Shown here: positions 8,617-16,385 of the stretch, one piece after another
How positions within the stretch are numbered: position 1 is the first letter of the stretch
How the letters are laid out: each line of letters starts with the position of its first letter
Position numbers and translations under genes: made by a program
From: Elioraea sp051860475
Lineage (GTDB): Bacteria; Pseudomonadota; Alphaproteobacteria; Acetobacterales; Acetobacteraceae
Assembly: GCF_051860475.1 (NCBI RefSeq)
Contig: NZ_JBHYDW010000026.1
Span: forward strand, 1 to 36,677
Direction of reading: 5' to 3'
DNA length: 36,677 nucleotides
The notes under the pieces: model-generated
Seen by the model: only the letters and a program-made list of their open reading frames with translations
The model's database searches: none
Told to the model about the DNA's origin: nothing

Positions 8617-11202
8617 CTACCGGTTGAGCTCCAGCCGGGCCGTCAGCAGCTCGGGGTCATCCGCGTGCCGGGCGAGCGCGAAGCCCAGCCGCTCGACGAA
8701 GCGGATCATCGGCCGGTTCTCGGCCAGCACCTCGCCGGTGATGCTTTGCAGCCCCTCGACCCGCGCCCAGGCGATCGCCTTCTCCATCAGCGTCCGCCCG
8801 AGCCCCAGCCCCTTCAGGTCCGAGCGCACCACCACCGCGAACTCGGCTGAGGGCGCGGCCGGATCGCGCACCAGCCGCACGACGCCGAGCGTCTCGGGCG
8901 TACCGTCCGGACCCGGCGCCGCAGCGATGAAGGCCATCTCGCGGTCGTAGTCGATCTGGGTCATGCGCGCGATCTGCTCGGCCGAGAGGGCGGCGATCGA
9001 GGCGAAGAAGCGCCGGCGCACATCCTCGGGCGAGAGCCTGGCGAAGAACGCGGCATGCGCCTCGGCGTCCTCCGGGCGGATCGGGCGCAGCGTGGCGCTC
9101 CGCCCGTCGGGCAGGCGCGCGGTCTCCTCCAGCTCGGCCGGATAGGGCGCGATCGCGAGATGCGCCGTGCCGGTGGCGGGCTCCGGATCGATCGCGATCC
9201 AGGCATCCACTGCCATCACTCCGCTCGGCCCTGCCATCAGCGGGTTCACGTCGAGGGCCGCGATGTCGGGCCAGTCCACCGCGAGCTGGCTGATCCGCAC
9301 CAGCACCTCGGTGAGCGCGGCCCGGTCCACGACCGGCCGGTCGCGCTGGCCGTCCAGCAGTCCGGCAATCCGGCTGCGGCGGACCAGCTCGGCCGCAAGG
9401 GGAAGGTTCAGTGGCGGCAGCCCGACCGAGCGGTCGCCGATCAGCGCAGACGCCGTCCCGCCGGCGCCGAAGCCGATCGTCGCGCCGAACATCGGATCGC
9501 GGCCGAGCCGGATCGCGAGTTCCTGGGCATCGCGCCGCCCGACCTGGCGCTGCACCAGGAAGCCTGCGAGCCGGGCCTCCGGCGCGCGGCGCACGACCCG
9601 CGCGGTCATCGCCTCGGCGGCCAACCGCACCGATGCCTCGTTCTCGAGCTCGAGCGCCACCCCGCCCACCGCGGTCTTGTGCGGCAGATCGGGCGAGCGG
9701 ACCTTCAGCACGACCGGGACCCCGAGGGCCGCAGCTGCGGCCGCGACCGACGCGGCATCGCGCGCCACGCGCGTCGGCACGGTCGGGATGCCGTAGGCCG
9801 CGAGCACGGCGAAGGCCTCGTCCTCGGTGAGCGTGGTGCGCCCCGCACGCCGCGCGACGGCGAGGACCCGCCGGACGCTCTCGCGATCCGGGGTGGCCGA
9901 GAGCACGGTGCGCGGCGGAAGCTCGCGCGCGGCCTGGCGGGCGCGGCGATGCTCCACCAGCAGCCCAGCGGCGGCGGCGGCGCGTTCCGGCGTCGGGAAG
10001 GCGGGGATGCCGGCCGCGTCGAGCCGGCGGCGATCCGCGCCTGCCTCGCCCGGCCAGACCGCGAGCAGCGGTACCCGGCGCGGCATCGCCATGGCGGTCG
10101 CGAGCGCCTCGGCGGCCGGGCTCGCGACCCCGGGTGCAGCGGCCTCGGGCACGTGCACCGCGATCACCGCATCGGCGGCGCCGCGCAGCCCGGCCAGCGC
10201 AGCCGCGACCTCGGCGAGCCGGTTGGGCGGCGCATCATCGCCGAGGATCACCGGGTTGGCGTGTGCGTTCCCCGGCGGGACAAGCACCTCAAGGGCCTGG
10301 GCGGCATCCTCGGTCGGGGGCGCGAGCGCGATCCCCTGCCCGGCGAGCGCGCGCGCGACGAGCCCGCCGAGCGCCCGGGTCGCCGAGACCACCACAATCC
10401 GCTCGCCGTCGAGCGGGCGGGCGCGGGTCAGCGTGCCGAGCGCGGCCAGCATCGCATCCAGCCCGTCGACAGTGAGGATTCCAGCCCGGCGCAACGCGGC
10501 CTCGAACACGGCATCCGCCGGCAGGGCATCCGGCGCCGGCGCGTCGGGGGCGGTGCGGATCGCCACCACGACGCGGCCGCGCGCGGCGGCGCGGGCGGCG
10601 GACAGGAAGCCGCGGCGATGCTTGATCCGGCTGACCTCGAGCAGGATCGCGCTCGTGCCCGGGTCGCGCGACAGCCAGTCCAGCGTGTCGGTGAAGCCGA
10701 GGTCGTCGTTGCGCCCGAGCCCGACCACGTGGCTGAAGCCGAGCCCGTGGGCGGCGGCGTGGTCGAGCACGGCGCGGGCGAAGCCGCGCGACTGGCCGAC
10801 CAGGGCGAGCGGGCCCGGCTGGGGCATCGGCTTGGCGAGCGACGCATTCAGCCCGAGCCCCGGCACCATCAGGCCGAGCGCGTGGCCGCCGAGGAAGCGC
10901 GGCCGTGCGCCAGGGGTCGCCGGTGCCGGCCCGGTCAGGATGGCAGCCCCGGTGCCAAGCGCGGCGAGACGCGCGAGCACCGCATCCGGGGGGCCGATGG
11001 TCGCAACCACGGCGAGATCCGGAGCGGCAGGCGGCGCATCGAGTTGGTCGGCCGCGAACGCGTGGATCGCGCCGGCGAAGCCGCCCGCCCGCAGGTTCGC
11101 CAGCACCGACGCGGCGGCGGGATCGTCGCCGATCACCGCCACCGAGGCCGGACGGAACAGCCGCGCGAGCGGCAGGCGCTGAAAGGGCAGTATGGCTGTC
11201 AT
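8617..11202 (-). CDS. PatZ-like protein lysine acetyltransferase (degenerate NDP-forming acyl-CoA synthetase fused to GNAT)
   Basis: An 861-residue fusion. The order is: CoA-binding Rossmann domain (about 10-125), succinyl-CoA-ligase-like domain (about 130-420), ATP-grasp domain (about 470-680, with VLKVRSPDLPHKTAVGG) and C-terminal GNAT domain (last 165 residues, acetyl-CoA loop KGLGLGRTLM). This is the layout of PatZ/Pat enzymes, which acetylate lysines of acetyl-CoA synthetase and other proteins. The phospho-His motif SHTGA of active NDP-forming synthetases is missing: the segment around residues 215-235 reads RTAPDAPAPDALPADAV and is shortened. So ligase activity is unlikely and acetyl transfer is the probable role. 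The ATG at 11202 begins directly before the conserved fold; an upstream ATG at 11268 would add 22 unconserved residues. Confidence 0.8.
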   Translation of the reverse strand: MTAILPFQRLPLARLFRPASVAVIGDDPAAASVLANLRAGGFAGAIHAFAADQLDAPPAAPDLAVVATIGPPDAVLARLAALGTGAAILTGPAPATPGARPRFLGGHALGLMVPGLGLNASLAKPMPQPGPLALVGQSRGFARAVLDHAAAHGLGFSHVVGLGRNDDLGFTDTLDWLSRDPGTSAILLEVSRIKHRRGFLSAARAAARGRVVVAIRTAPDAPAPDALPADAVFEAALRRAGILTVDGLDAMLAALGTLTRARPLDGERIVVVSATRALGGLVARALAGQGIALAPPTEDAAQALEVLVPPGNAHANPVILGDDAPPNRLAEVAAALAGLRGAADAVIAVHVPEAAAPGVASPAAEALATAMAMPRRVPLLAVWPGEAGADRRRLDAAGIPAFPTPERAAAAAGLLVEHRRARQAARELPPRTVLSATPDRESVRRVLAVARRAGRTTLTEDEAFAVLAAYGIPTVPTRVARDAASVAAAAAALGVPVVLKVRSPDLPHKTAVGGVALELENEASVRLAAEAMTARVVRRAPEARLAGFLVQRQVGRRDAQELAIRLGRDPMFGATIGFGAGGTASALIGDRSVGLPPLNLPLAAELVRRSRIAGLLDGQRDRPVVDRAALTEVLVRISQLAVDWPDIAALDVNPLMAGPSGVMAVDAWIAIDPEPATGTAHLAIAPYPAELEETARLPDGRSATLRPIRPEDAEAHAAFFARLSPEDVRRRFFASIAALSAEQIARMTQIDYDREMAFIAAAPGPDGTPETLGVVRLVRDPAAPSAEFAVVVRSDLKGLGLGRTLMEKAIAWARVEGLQSITGEVLAENRPMIRFVERLGFALARHADDPELLTARLELNR

Positions 11203-11312
11203 GGTTGCTGCGATGCAGCATGAGGGTCCTGACAGCCTGGCGCAAGCGCGGCGCGATGACGTCGGCAAAGCGTGACCGGGCGGCGGCGTCCGCCCGGTCG
11301 GCCAACAGGGTG

Positions 11313-12140
11313 CTACGCCTTCATGATCACCACTTCGAGGTAGTTCGACGGCACGATCAGCGTGTCAGGCCCGCCGCGGTTGTGCTGGCCGGCGAGCGCG
11401 AGCAGATCGGCCTCCAGCGCGATCTGGCCCGCCGCGTCGAGCGCGGCGAAGGCGCGGTTGGTCGGCCCGTACCAGGTGCGGAACACATCCAGCCAGTGCG
11501 CCGCCGAGCGGTAGCGGAAGGTGAAGGTCTGCACCGTCGCCTGCACCCACTGGCCAGGGAAGAGCTCCTTCAGCCGCGCCTCGGTGCCCCAGAGTGCGGG
11601 CGAGCGCAGGCCGGCGGGCGGCGGCAGGTGCTTGCCGATGGTCTTGAAGAGCTGGCCGATGAAGCTGTCGGGTGTCCAGTTGGCCAGCCCGATCGCGCCG
11701 CCGACGCGCAGCACGCGCAGCATCTCGGCTGCCGCCTTCTCCTGGTTGGGCGTGAACATCACGCCGAAGGTGGAGAGCACGGCATCGAAGCTGCCGTCCG
11801 GGAAGGGCAGATCCTCGGCATCCGCCTCCTGGAACGTGACCGGCAGCCGTTCCGCCGCCGCTCGCTCGCGCGCACGCTCGAGCAGGGCGCCGACATAGTC
11901 GGTCGAGGTCACCTCGGCGTAGCGGCGCGCGGCGGCGAGGGTCGCGTTGCCGTTGCCGGCGGCGACGTCGAGCACCTGAGCACCGGCGCGCAGGTCGATC
12001 GCCTCGCAGAGCCGCTCACCGACGATCTGCAGCGTCGTGCCCACCACCGCGTAGTCGCCCGAGGCCCAGGCGGCCTGCTGGCGCTGCTTGATCGCGGCGA
12101 GATCGGGCGGGGAGGGGGTCGCGAGTGTGTCGGTGGTCAT
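11313..12140 (-). CDS. Class I SAM-dependent methyltransferase
   Basis: A 275-residue methyltransferase. Motif I VLDVAAGNGNATL is at about residues 57-69, the acidic residue after strand 2 is in STDYVGAL, and LPFPDGSFDAVLSTFGVMF is the motif II/III region typical of UbiE/type-11 methyltransferases. The substrate is unknown. The ATG at 12140 is chosen because GGAG lies six bases upstream (minus strand); an alternative ATG at 12152 lacks a ribosome binding site, and the longer reading to 12329 would cover the shared control region. It is divergent from the AraC-type regulator at 12389, an arrangement that commonly means regulation by that protein. Confidence 0.8.
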   Translation of the reverse strand: MTTDTLATPSPPDLAAIKQRQQAAWASGDYAVVGTTLQIVGERLCEAIDLRAGAQVLDVAAGNGNATLAAARRYAEVTSTDYVGALLERARERAAAERLPVTFQEADAEDLPFPDGSFDAVLSTFGVMFTPNQEKAAAEMLRVLRVGGAIGLANWTPDSFIGQLFKTIGKHLPPPAGLRSPALWGTEARLKELFPGQWVQATVQTFTFRYRSAAHWLDVFRTWYGPTNRAFAALDAAGQIALEADLLALAGQHNRGGPDTLIVPSNYLEVVIMKA

Positions 12141-12388
12141 CGTGGTCTCCATCTCGTGTCTTGACCGCCGCGTGCGCAGCACCATGCTGCAACACGCCCG
12201 AAACACGCGCGTGATCCGCTGCCTTGCCAGGAGCGTATGGCCTGGACGGAGGCGAGGTGATCGCTGCGCGGGGCGTGTATGCTGATCGCGGTCATCGCAT
12301 GGCCGTGGATACAGGACGTCACCCCGCACGGGAATGACTACGGAACCGGATCATCTGGCCGCGCGTCCAGAACATCAGGGTGGTTGCG
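12141..12388. promoter_or_regulatory. Divergent control region between methyltransferase and AraC regulator genes
   Basis: 248 bases without a credible gene separate the two divergent starts. The region must hold both promoters and, by analogy with other AraC-type pairs, the regulator's operator. I see no convincing -35/-10 pair or clear direct repeat, so no site is marked inside it. Confidence 0.4.
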
Positions 12389-13348
12389 ATGGCGGATCCA
12401 CTGTCGGCCGTGCTGCGCTCGGTGCGCCTCTCGGGCGGCGTGTTTGTCGATGCGCGCTTCACTGCGCCATGGTGCGTGCGCACCCGCCTCACCGCGGCGG
12501 ACTGGAGTGGGTTCCTCGCGAAGCCGACCCAGGTGATCGCGTATCACGTCGTCATCGCGGGCGAGCTCGTGCTGTCGATCGGCAACGAGCCGCCTGTGCG
12601 GGTGCGCGCGGGCGAGATCGCGCTGCTGACGCGCAACGACGACCACGTGATGGCGAGCGGCCCAGGGCTCGAACCGGCCGAAGCCGATGCGCTGATCCAG
12701 CACGCGCCGGAAGGCGGGCTTGCGCGCATCGTGCATGGTGGCGGCGGCGCGGCGGTGCACATGATCTGCGGCTTCCTCGGCAGCGAGGACGAGCACGCTG
12801 TGTTGCTGGCGTCGCTGCCGCGCCTGCTGACTCTCGACATCCGCGCGGCCGCGTCGCGCGACTGGATCGAGGCCTCGGTTCGGTTCGCCGCGCAGGAGCT
12901 GACCGAGGGGCGGCTCGCGACCTCGAACGTGATGACGCGGCTCTCCGAGGTGCTGCTGGTCGAGGCGGTCCGGCACTACACCGCGCAGCGCCCTGCCGCC
13001 GAGACCGGCTGGCTGAACGGGCTCGCCGATCCGCAGATCGGGCGCGCGCTCGCACTGATGCACGGCGATCTTCGCGCGCCCTGGACTGCGGAGAGGCTCG
13101 CGCGCGCGGTCGCGATGTCGCGCAGCGCGTTCATGGACCGGTTCCGCGCGCGGATCGGCGTGCCGCCGATCCGCTACCTCACGGCGCTGCGGCTTCAGGC
13201 GGCTCGGCTGCACCTGCGTGAGTCGGACCGGCCCGTGGGACAGCTCGCGCACCTGGTCGGATATGAGTCGGAGGAGGCATTCAGCCGTGCCTTCAAGCGC
13301 GAATACGGGGTGTCACCGGCGCATTGGCGCGAGCGGCTCGCAGCCTAG
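12389..13348 (+). CDS. AraC-family transcriptional regulator with cupin-type N-terminal domain
   Basis: A 319-residue regulator. The N-terminal part (about 1-190) is an effector-binding cupin-like domain of the kind seen in AraC proteins that sense small molecules or oxidants; FVDARFTAPWCVRT and the VRAGEIALLTRNDDH turn are visible. The last 107 residues form the double helix-turn-helix DNA-binding domain, ending in VGYESEEAFSRAFKREYGVSP, the classic AraC signature. The ATG at 12389 is preferred over a GTG at 12380 because AGGG lies 8 bases before it. It probably controls the divergent methyltransferase. Its stop is directly followed by a truncated cytochrome c sequence, so an insertion or rearrangement ended here. 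Confidence 0.85.
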   Translation: MADPLSAVLRSVRLSGGVFVDARFTAPWCVRTRLTAADWSGFLAKPTQVIAYHVVIAGELVLSIGNEPPVRVRAGEIALLTRNDDHVMASGPGLEPAEADALIQHAPEGGLARIVHGGGGAAVHMICGFLGSEDEHAVLLASLPRLLTLDIRAAASRDWIEASVRFAAQELTEGRLATSNVMTRLSEVLLVEAVRHYTAQRPAAETGWLNGLADPQIGRALALMHGDLRAPWTAERLARAVAMSRSAFMDRFRARIGVPPIRYLTALRLQAARLHLRESDRPVGQLAHLVGYESEEAFSRAFKREYGVSPAHWRERLAA

Positions 13349-13349
13349 T

Positions 13350-13565
13350 GCGCGCCCCGATCTCGCCGGGCTGATCGGCCGTCCCGTCGCGGGCGATTCC
13401 GACCACGACCAGTTGCCCGTCCTGCGTGCCGCACGCGCGGCCGGCGAGGTCTGGGACCGCGAGCGGCTCGAGCCTTTCCTGCGCAACCCGGAGGCGATCC
13501 ATCCCGGGATCTGGATGGGCTGAACCGCGCTCCGCGGCGCGGAGGATCGCGCCGTGCTGGCTGCC
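13350..13565 (+). pseudogene. Cytochrome c remnant (3' part only)
   Basis: Beginning one base after the AraC stop, the frame reads PDLAGLIGRPVAGDSDHD and continues to PGIWMG, closely matching residues 44-98 of the intact cytochrome c at 14733-15095 (PNLGGLMGRAVASDPDYD to PGIWMG). The 5' part with the signal peptide and CxxCH heme site is missing. A TGA at 13521 stands where the intact gene has a Gly codon; the similarity then continues (TALRGAEDRAVLAA) for about 14 codons before dissolving. The fragment cannot bind heme. It looks like the tail of a diverged second copy cut off when the AraC region arrived. Confidence 0.85.
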
Positions 13566-13625
13566 GGCCCCCGTCCGAAGGGCCAACAGGCGGACGGTCT
13601 CACGGGAGCGTGCAGGGGCGACCCG

Positions 13626-13654
13626 TTGCGATTGCCGTCGCAGCGATCGATAAG
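13626..13654 (+). promoter_or_regulatory. Putative promoter for the propeller-cytochrome c pair
   Basis: TTGCGA (13626-13631), 17-base spacer, GATAAG (13649-13654). Transcription would start about 60 bases before the ATG at 13723. It is the only AT-enriched stretch in this gap; prediction by eye. Confidence 0.35.
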
Positions 13655-13722
13655 TGGTATGTGCGAGGCCCTCGGCCATCGCCGTGGCTGCCCCGCTGGA
13701 TGACCGGAGAAGGACCGTAGCC

Positions 13723-14736
13723 ATGCATCGTCGTTCCCTTCTCGCCTTGACCGGCATGACGCTCGCGGCCCCCCCGTTGCTGCGCGGACGCAGTGTCGAG
13801 GCCGCGACACCTTCCCCGCCGGGGTACCGGGTGACCTATTTCGACGCCTCGACACCGGGCAGCGGCCGGGTCGGCTCGCGCGACATCACGGCAGCCGGCG
13901 ACGGAACGTTCTGGTTCTGCGGCCAGCGCAATGGCACCTTGAACCGGCTTGATCCGCGGACGGGTGTTGTTCGGGTGGTGAACCTCGGTGACGGTGCACG
14001 CCCGCACGGCGTGGTGCGCGGGCCGGATGGCGCGGCGTGGGTGACCGAGGGCGGGCAGAACGCGGTCGCCCGCGTCGATCCGGCCGATCACCGCGTGACC
14101 CTCTGGCGCCTGCCGGAGCGGTTCCCGAATACCAACCTCAACACGGGGGTGTTCGACGACCGCGGCACCTATTGGTTCACCGGCCAGAACGGCATTATCG
14201 GCCGCTTCGTGCCGGCAACCGAGCGGATGGATGTCTGGGAGGCGCCGCGCGGCCGCGGGCCCTACGGCATCACCAAGACCCCACAGGGCGGCATCTGGTA
14301 CGTCTCTCTTGCCGGCAGCTATCTCGCCGAGATCGAGGACCTTGAGGCCGCGCGCGTGCGCATCGTCGAGCCGCCGACCCCGAACCAGGGCGCGCGTCGT
14401 GTCTGGACCGACGGCCAGGGGCGGCTCTGGATCAGCGAGTGGAACAGCGGCAACGTCTCGATGCACGACCCGCGCGACGGCTCGTGGCAGGTCTGGAAGC
14501 TGCCGGGCGAGCGCCCACGTGCCTACTCGGTCTGGGTCGATCCGTCGGACAAGGTGTGGCTGACCGACTTCGCCGCGAACGCGATCGTCCGCTTCGACCC
14601 GACGACCCAAACTTTCCTCTCCTTCCCTTCAGACCGACCGGGCGCCAATGTCCGGCAAATGGACGGCGTCGCTGGCGAGGCCTGGGGTGGGGAGAGCGGC
14701 ACCGACCGGATGGTGCGCATCGAATACGGTCTGTGA
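13723..14736 (+). CDS. Exported beta-propeller protein of the virginiamycin B lyase-like (Vgb/SMP-30-like) family
   Basis: A 337-residue protein with an N-terminal export signal (MHRRSLLALTG, hydrophobic core, Ala-rich end near residue 28); the Arg pair followed by SLLALTG could be a Tat signal. The mature part consists of about seven repeats of roughly 40 residues with the pattern GxxxxPxGxxWxT/S, for example GVVRGPDGAAWVTEGG and GITKTPQGGIWYVSLAG. This is the repeat of Vgb-like six- or seven-bladed propellers. The streptogramin-lyase name is only a family label; I could not identify its catalytic residues, and antibiotic cleavage is not implied. The ATG at 13723 follows GGAGAAGGA. Its stop overlaps the GTG start of a cytochrome c gene, so both products are probably made together in the periplasm. 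Confidence 0.75.
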   Translation: MHRRSLLALTGMTLAAPPLLRGRSVEAATPSPPGYRVTYFDASTPGSGRVGSRDITAAGDGTFWFCGQRNGTLNRLDPRTGVVRVVNLGDGARPHGVVRGPDGAAWVTEGGQNAVARVDPADHRVTLWRLPERFPNTNLNTGVFDDRGTYWFTGQNGIIGRFVPATERMDVWEAPRGRGPYGITKTPQGGIWYVSLAGSYLAEIEDLEAARVRIVEPPTPNQGARRVWTDGQGRLWISEWNSGNVSMHDPRDGSWQVWKLPGERPRAYSVWVDPSDKVWLTDFAANAIVRFDPTTQTFLSFPSDRPGANVRQMDGVAGEAWGGESGTDRMVRIEYGL

Positions 14737-15095
14737 GGCTGGCACTGCTGCCGGTGCTGCTGGTGGCGGCACCGGCGCTCGCCGCCGACGGTGCGGCGCT
14801 GTTCGAGACGCATTGTGCGTCATGCCACGCGGCAGTGTCCGGCGCGCCCGCGGGGGCGGGGCCCAATCTCGGCGGGTTGATGGGGCGCGCGGTCGCGAGC
14901 GACCCCGACTACGACTATTCACCCGTGCTCAGGGCCGCGCGCGATGCCGGTGAGGTCTGGGACCCCGCGACGCTGGAGCGGTTCCTGCGGGACCCTGAGG
15001 CGATGTTCCCTGGCATCTGGATGGGCGGAACCTCGCTCCGCGGTGACACCGATCGCGCTGCGATCGCCGCTTACCTGGCCGGCCAGGCGCCGTAG
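14733..15095 (+). CDS. Small periplasmic monoheme c-type cytochrome
   Basis: A 120-residue class I cytochrome c. A Sec signal peptide (residues 1-17, ending PALA) is followed by the heme site CASCH (C28, C31, H32). M97 in PGIWMGG occupies the axial-ligand position of the usual PGTKM motif. The start is GTG at 14733, overlapping the propeller stop in GTGA. Placing the start here puts a clean signal peptide directly before the mature protein; longer in-frame readings from 14439 lie inside the propeller gene. It probably carries single electrons in the periplasm, perhaps towards the aa3 oxidase. The partner is unknown; coupling suggests the propeller protein. Confidence 0.88.
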   Translation: MRLALLPVLLVAAPALAADGAALFETHCASCHAAVSGAPAGAGPNLGGLMGRAVASDPDYDYSPVLRAARDAGEVWDPATLERFLRDPEAMFPGIWMGGTSLRGDTDRAAIAAYLAGQAP

Positions 15096-15224
15096 CACTG
15101 GCCAAGCCGTTCGCTGTACCGATCTTGGCCGTGCCGGTTTGGACGCGTAGGGCGATCTGATGCCATCTGCCGGGCGCTGATCGCCGCCGTCGGTGCGTGC
15201 GAGTGAGAAGGGAACGGCCGCGAC

Positions 15225-16385
15225 ATGGATTTCCACCTGACCCCGGAGCAGCGCGCCTTTCGGGAGAGCGTGCGACGCTTCGCCGAGCGTCATCTCGCCG
15301 CCGGCGCGGTCGTGCGCGCGCATGCCGAGGACTTCCCCTGGGACATCGCCGCGCTCATGGCGGAGAGCGGCCTGTTCGGCATCATGCTCGCGGAGGAGGA
15401 TGGCGGGCAGGGCGGCACGCTGATGGACGCGGTGCTCGCGGCCGAGGAGGTCGCGAGCGTCTGTCCGCGCTCGGCCGATGTGCTCCAGGCCGGCAATTTC
15501 GGCGCCTTCCGCACCTTCGCCGAGTACGCGACACCGACGCAGAAGGAGCGCTGGTTCGCGCCGCTGCTTGCCGGCAGGGCGATCTGCGCCGTCGGCATGA
15601 CCGAGCCCGAGGCGGGCTCGGCGCTGACCGATCTGCGCTCCTCCTGCACGCCGGACGGCAACGGCTTCCGGCTGAACGGCGGCAAGGTGTTCACCTCGAA
15701 CAGCGACGACGCTTCGGTGTTCCTGATCTACTGCCGCTTCGGCCCCGGCACGGAGGGGATCGGCAGCGTGATCCTCGAACGCGGCATGGACGGGTTCACC
15801 CTTGGCGAGAGGCGGCGCTACCTGAACGGCGAGATCTGGCGGCCATTGCATTTCGACAACGTGTTCATCCCGCCCGAGCACGTGCTCCTGAAGGAAGGTG
15901 GGTTCCGCAAGCAGATCGCCGGCTTCAATGTCGAGCGCGTCGGCAACAGCGCGCGGTCGCGCGCGGTCGGCGAATGCGCGTTCCGGATCGCGAAGGAGCA
16001 CGCCGAGACGCGCGTGCAGTTCGCCCGCAGGCTGATGGAGTTCCAGGGGCTGCAGTGGAAGTTCGCCGAGATGCGCGTGGCGCTCGACGGCGCGCAGCTG
16101 CTGCTCTACCGCGCCGCCGCCAATGCCGGCCGCGGCCTGCCCGATCCGCAGGAGGTCGCGATCGCCAAGTACGCCTGCAACCAGGCCGGCTGGCTCGCGG
16201 TCAACGAGGCGATGCAGGTGATGGGCGGCACCGGCTACTCCGATGACGTGCTGGTGGAGTACTGCCTGCGCAAGTCGCGCGGCTGGATGATCGCCGGCGG
16301 GTCGCTGGAGATGATGAGGAACCGCATCGCCGAGGGCGTGTTCGGCCGGTCCTTCCCGCAGCGTCCGCCCCGGTCCGGGGCATGA
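15225..16385 (+). CDS. Acyl-CoA dehydrogenase
   Basis: A 386-residue FAD-dependent acyl-CoA dehydrogenase that introduces a 2,3-double bond into an acyl-CoA. It shows the usual N-terminal helical domain (FHLTPEQRAFRESVRRFA), the middle beta-domain (GMTEPEAGSALTDL, residues 124-137) and the C-terminal FAD/CoA domain (QVMGGTGYSDD). At the MCAD catalytic position (EGT motif) it has AGGSLEMM, so that Glu is absent. A Glu at E237 in FNVERVGN stands where isovaleryl- and long-chain dehydrogenases carry their base, so it is probably active. The ATG at 15225 follows GAAGGGAA. It overlaps the next gene by four bases (ATGA), implying joint action on the same CoA thioester. Confidence 0.88.
   Translation: MDFHLTPEQRAFRESVRRFAERHLAAGAVVRAHAEDFPWDIAALMAESGLFGIMLAEEDGGQGGTLMDAVLAAEEVASVCPRSADVLQAGNFGAFRTFAEYATPTQKERWFAPLLAGRAICAVGMTEPEAGSALTDLRSSCTPDGNGFRLNGGKVFTSNSDDASVFLIYCRFGPGTEGIGSVILERGMDGFTLGERRRYLNGEIWRPLHFDNVFIPPEHVLLKEGGFRKQIAGFNVERVGNSARSRAVGECAFRIAKEHAETRVQFARRLMEFQGLQWKFAEMRVALDGAQLLLYRAAANAGRGLPDPQEVAIAKYACNQAGWLAVNEAMQVMGGTGYSDDVLVEYCLRKSRGWMIAGGSLEMMRNRIAEGVFGRSFPQRPPRSGA

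Noticed and set aside
9055..11223. Long plus-strand open frame opposite the PatZ-like gene
   Set aside because: Arg/Gly/His-rich shadow translation. The minus strand has all the conserved CoA-binding, ATP-grasp and GNAT motifs.
13723..14736. Streptogramin resistance by a virginiamycin B lyase
   Set aside because: The propeller repeat fits the family, but the catalytic residues could not be identified and the export signal plus cytochrome coupling point to another role.
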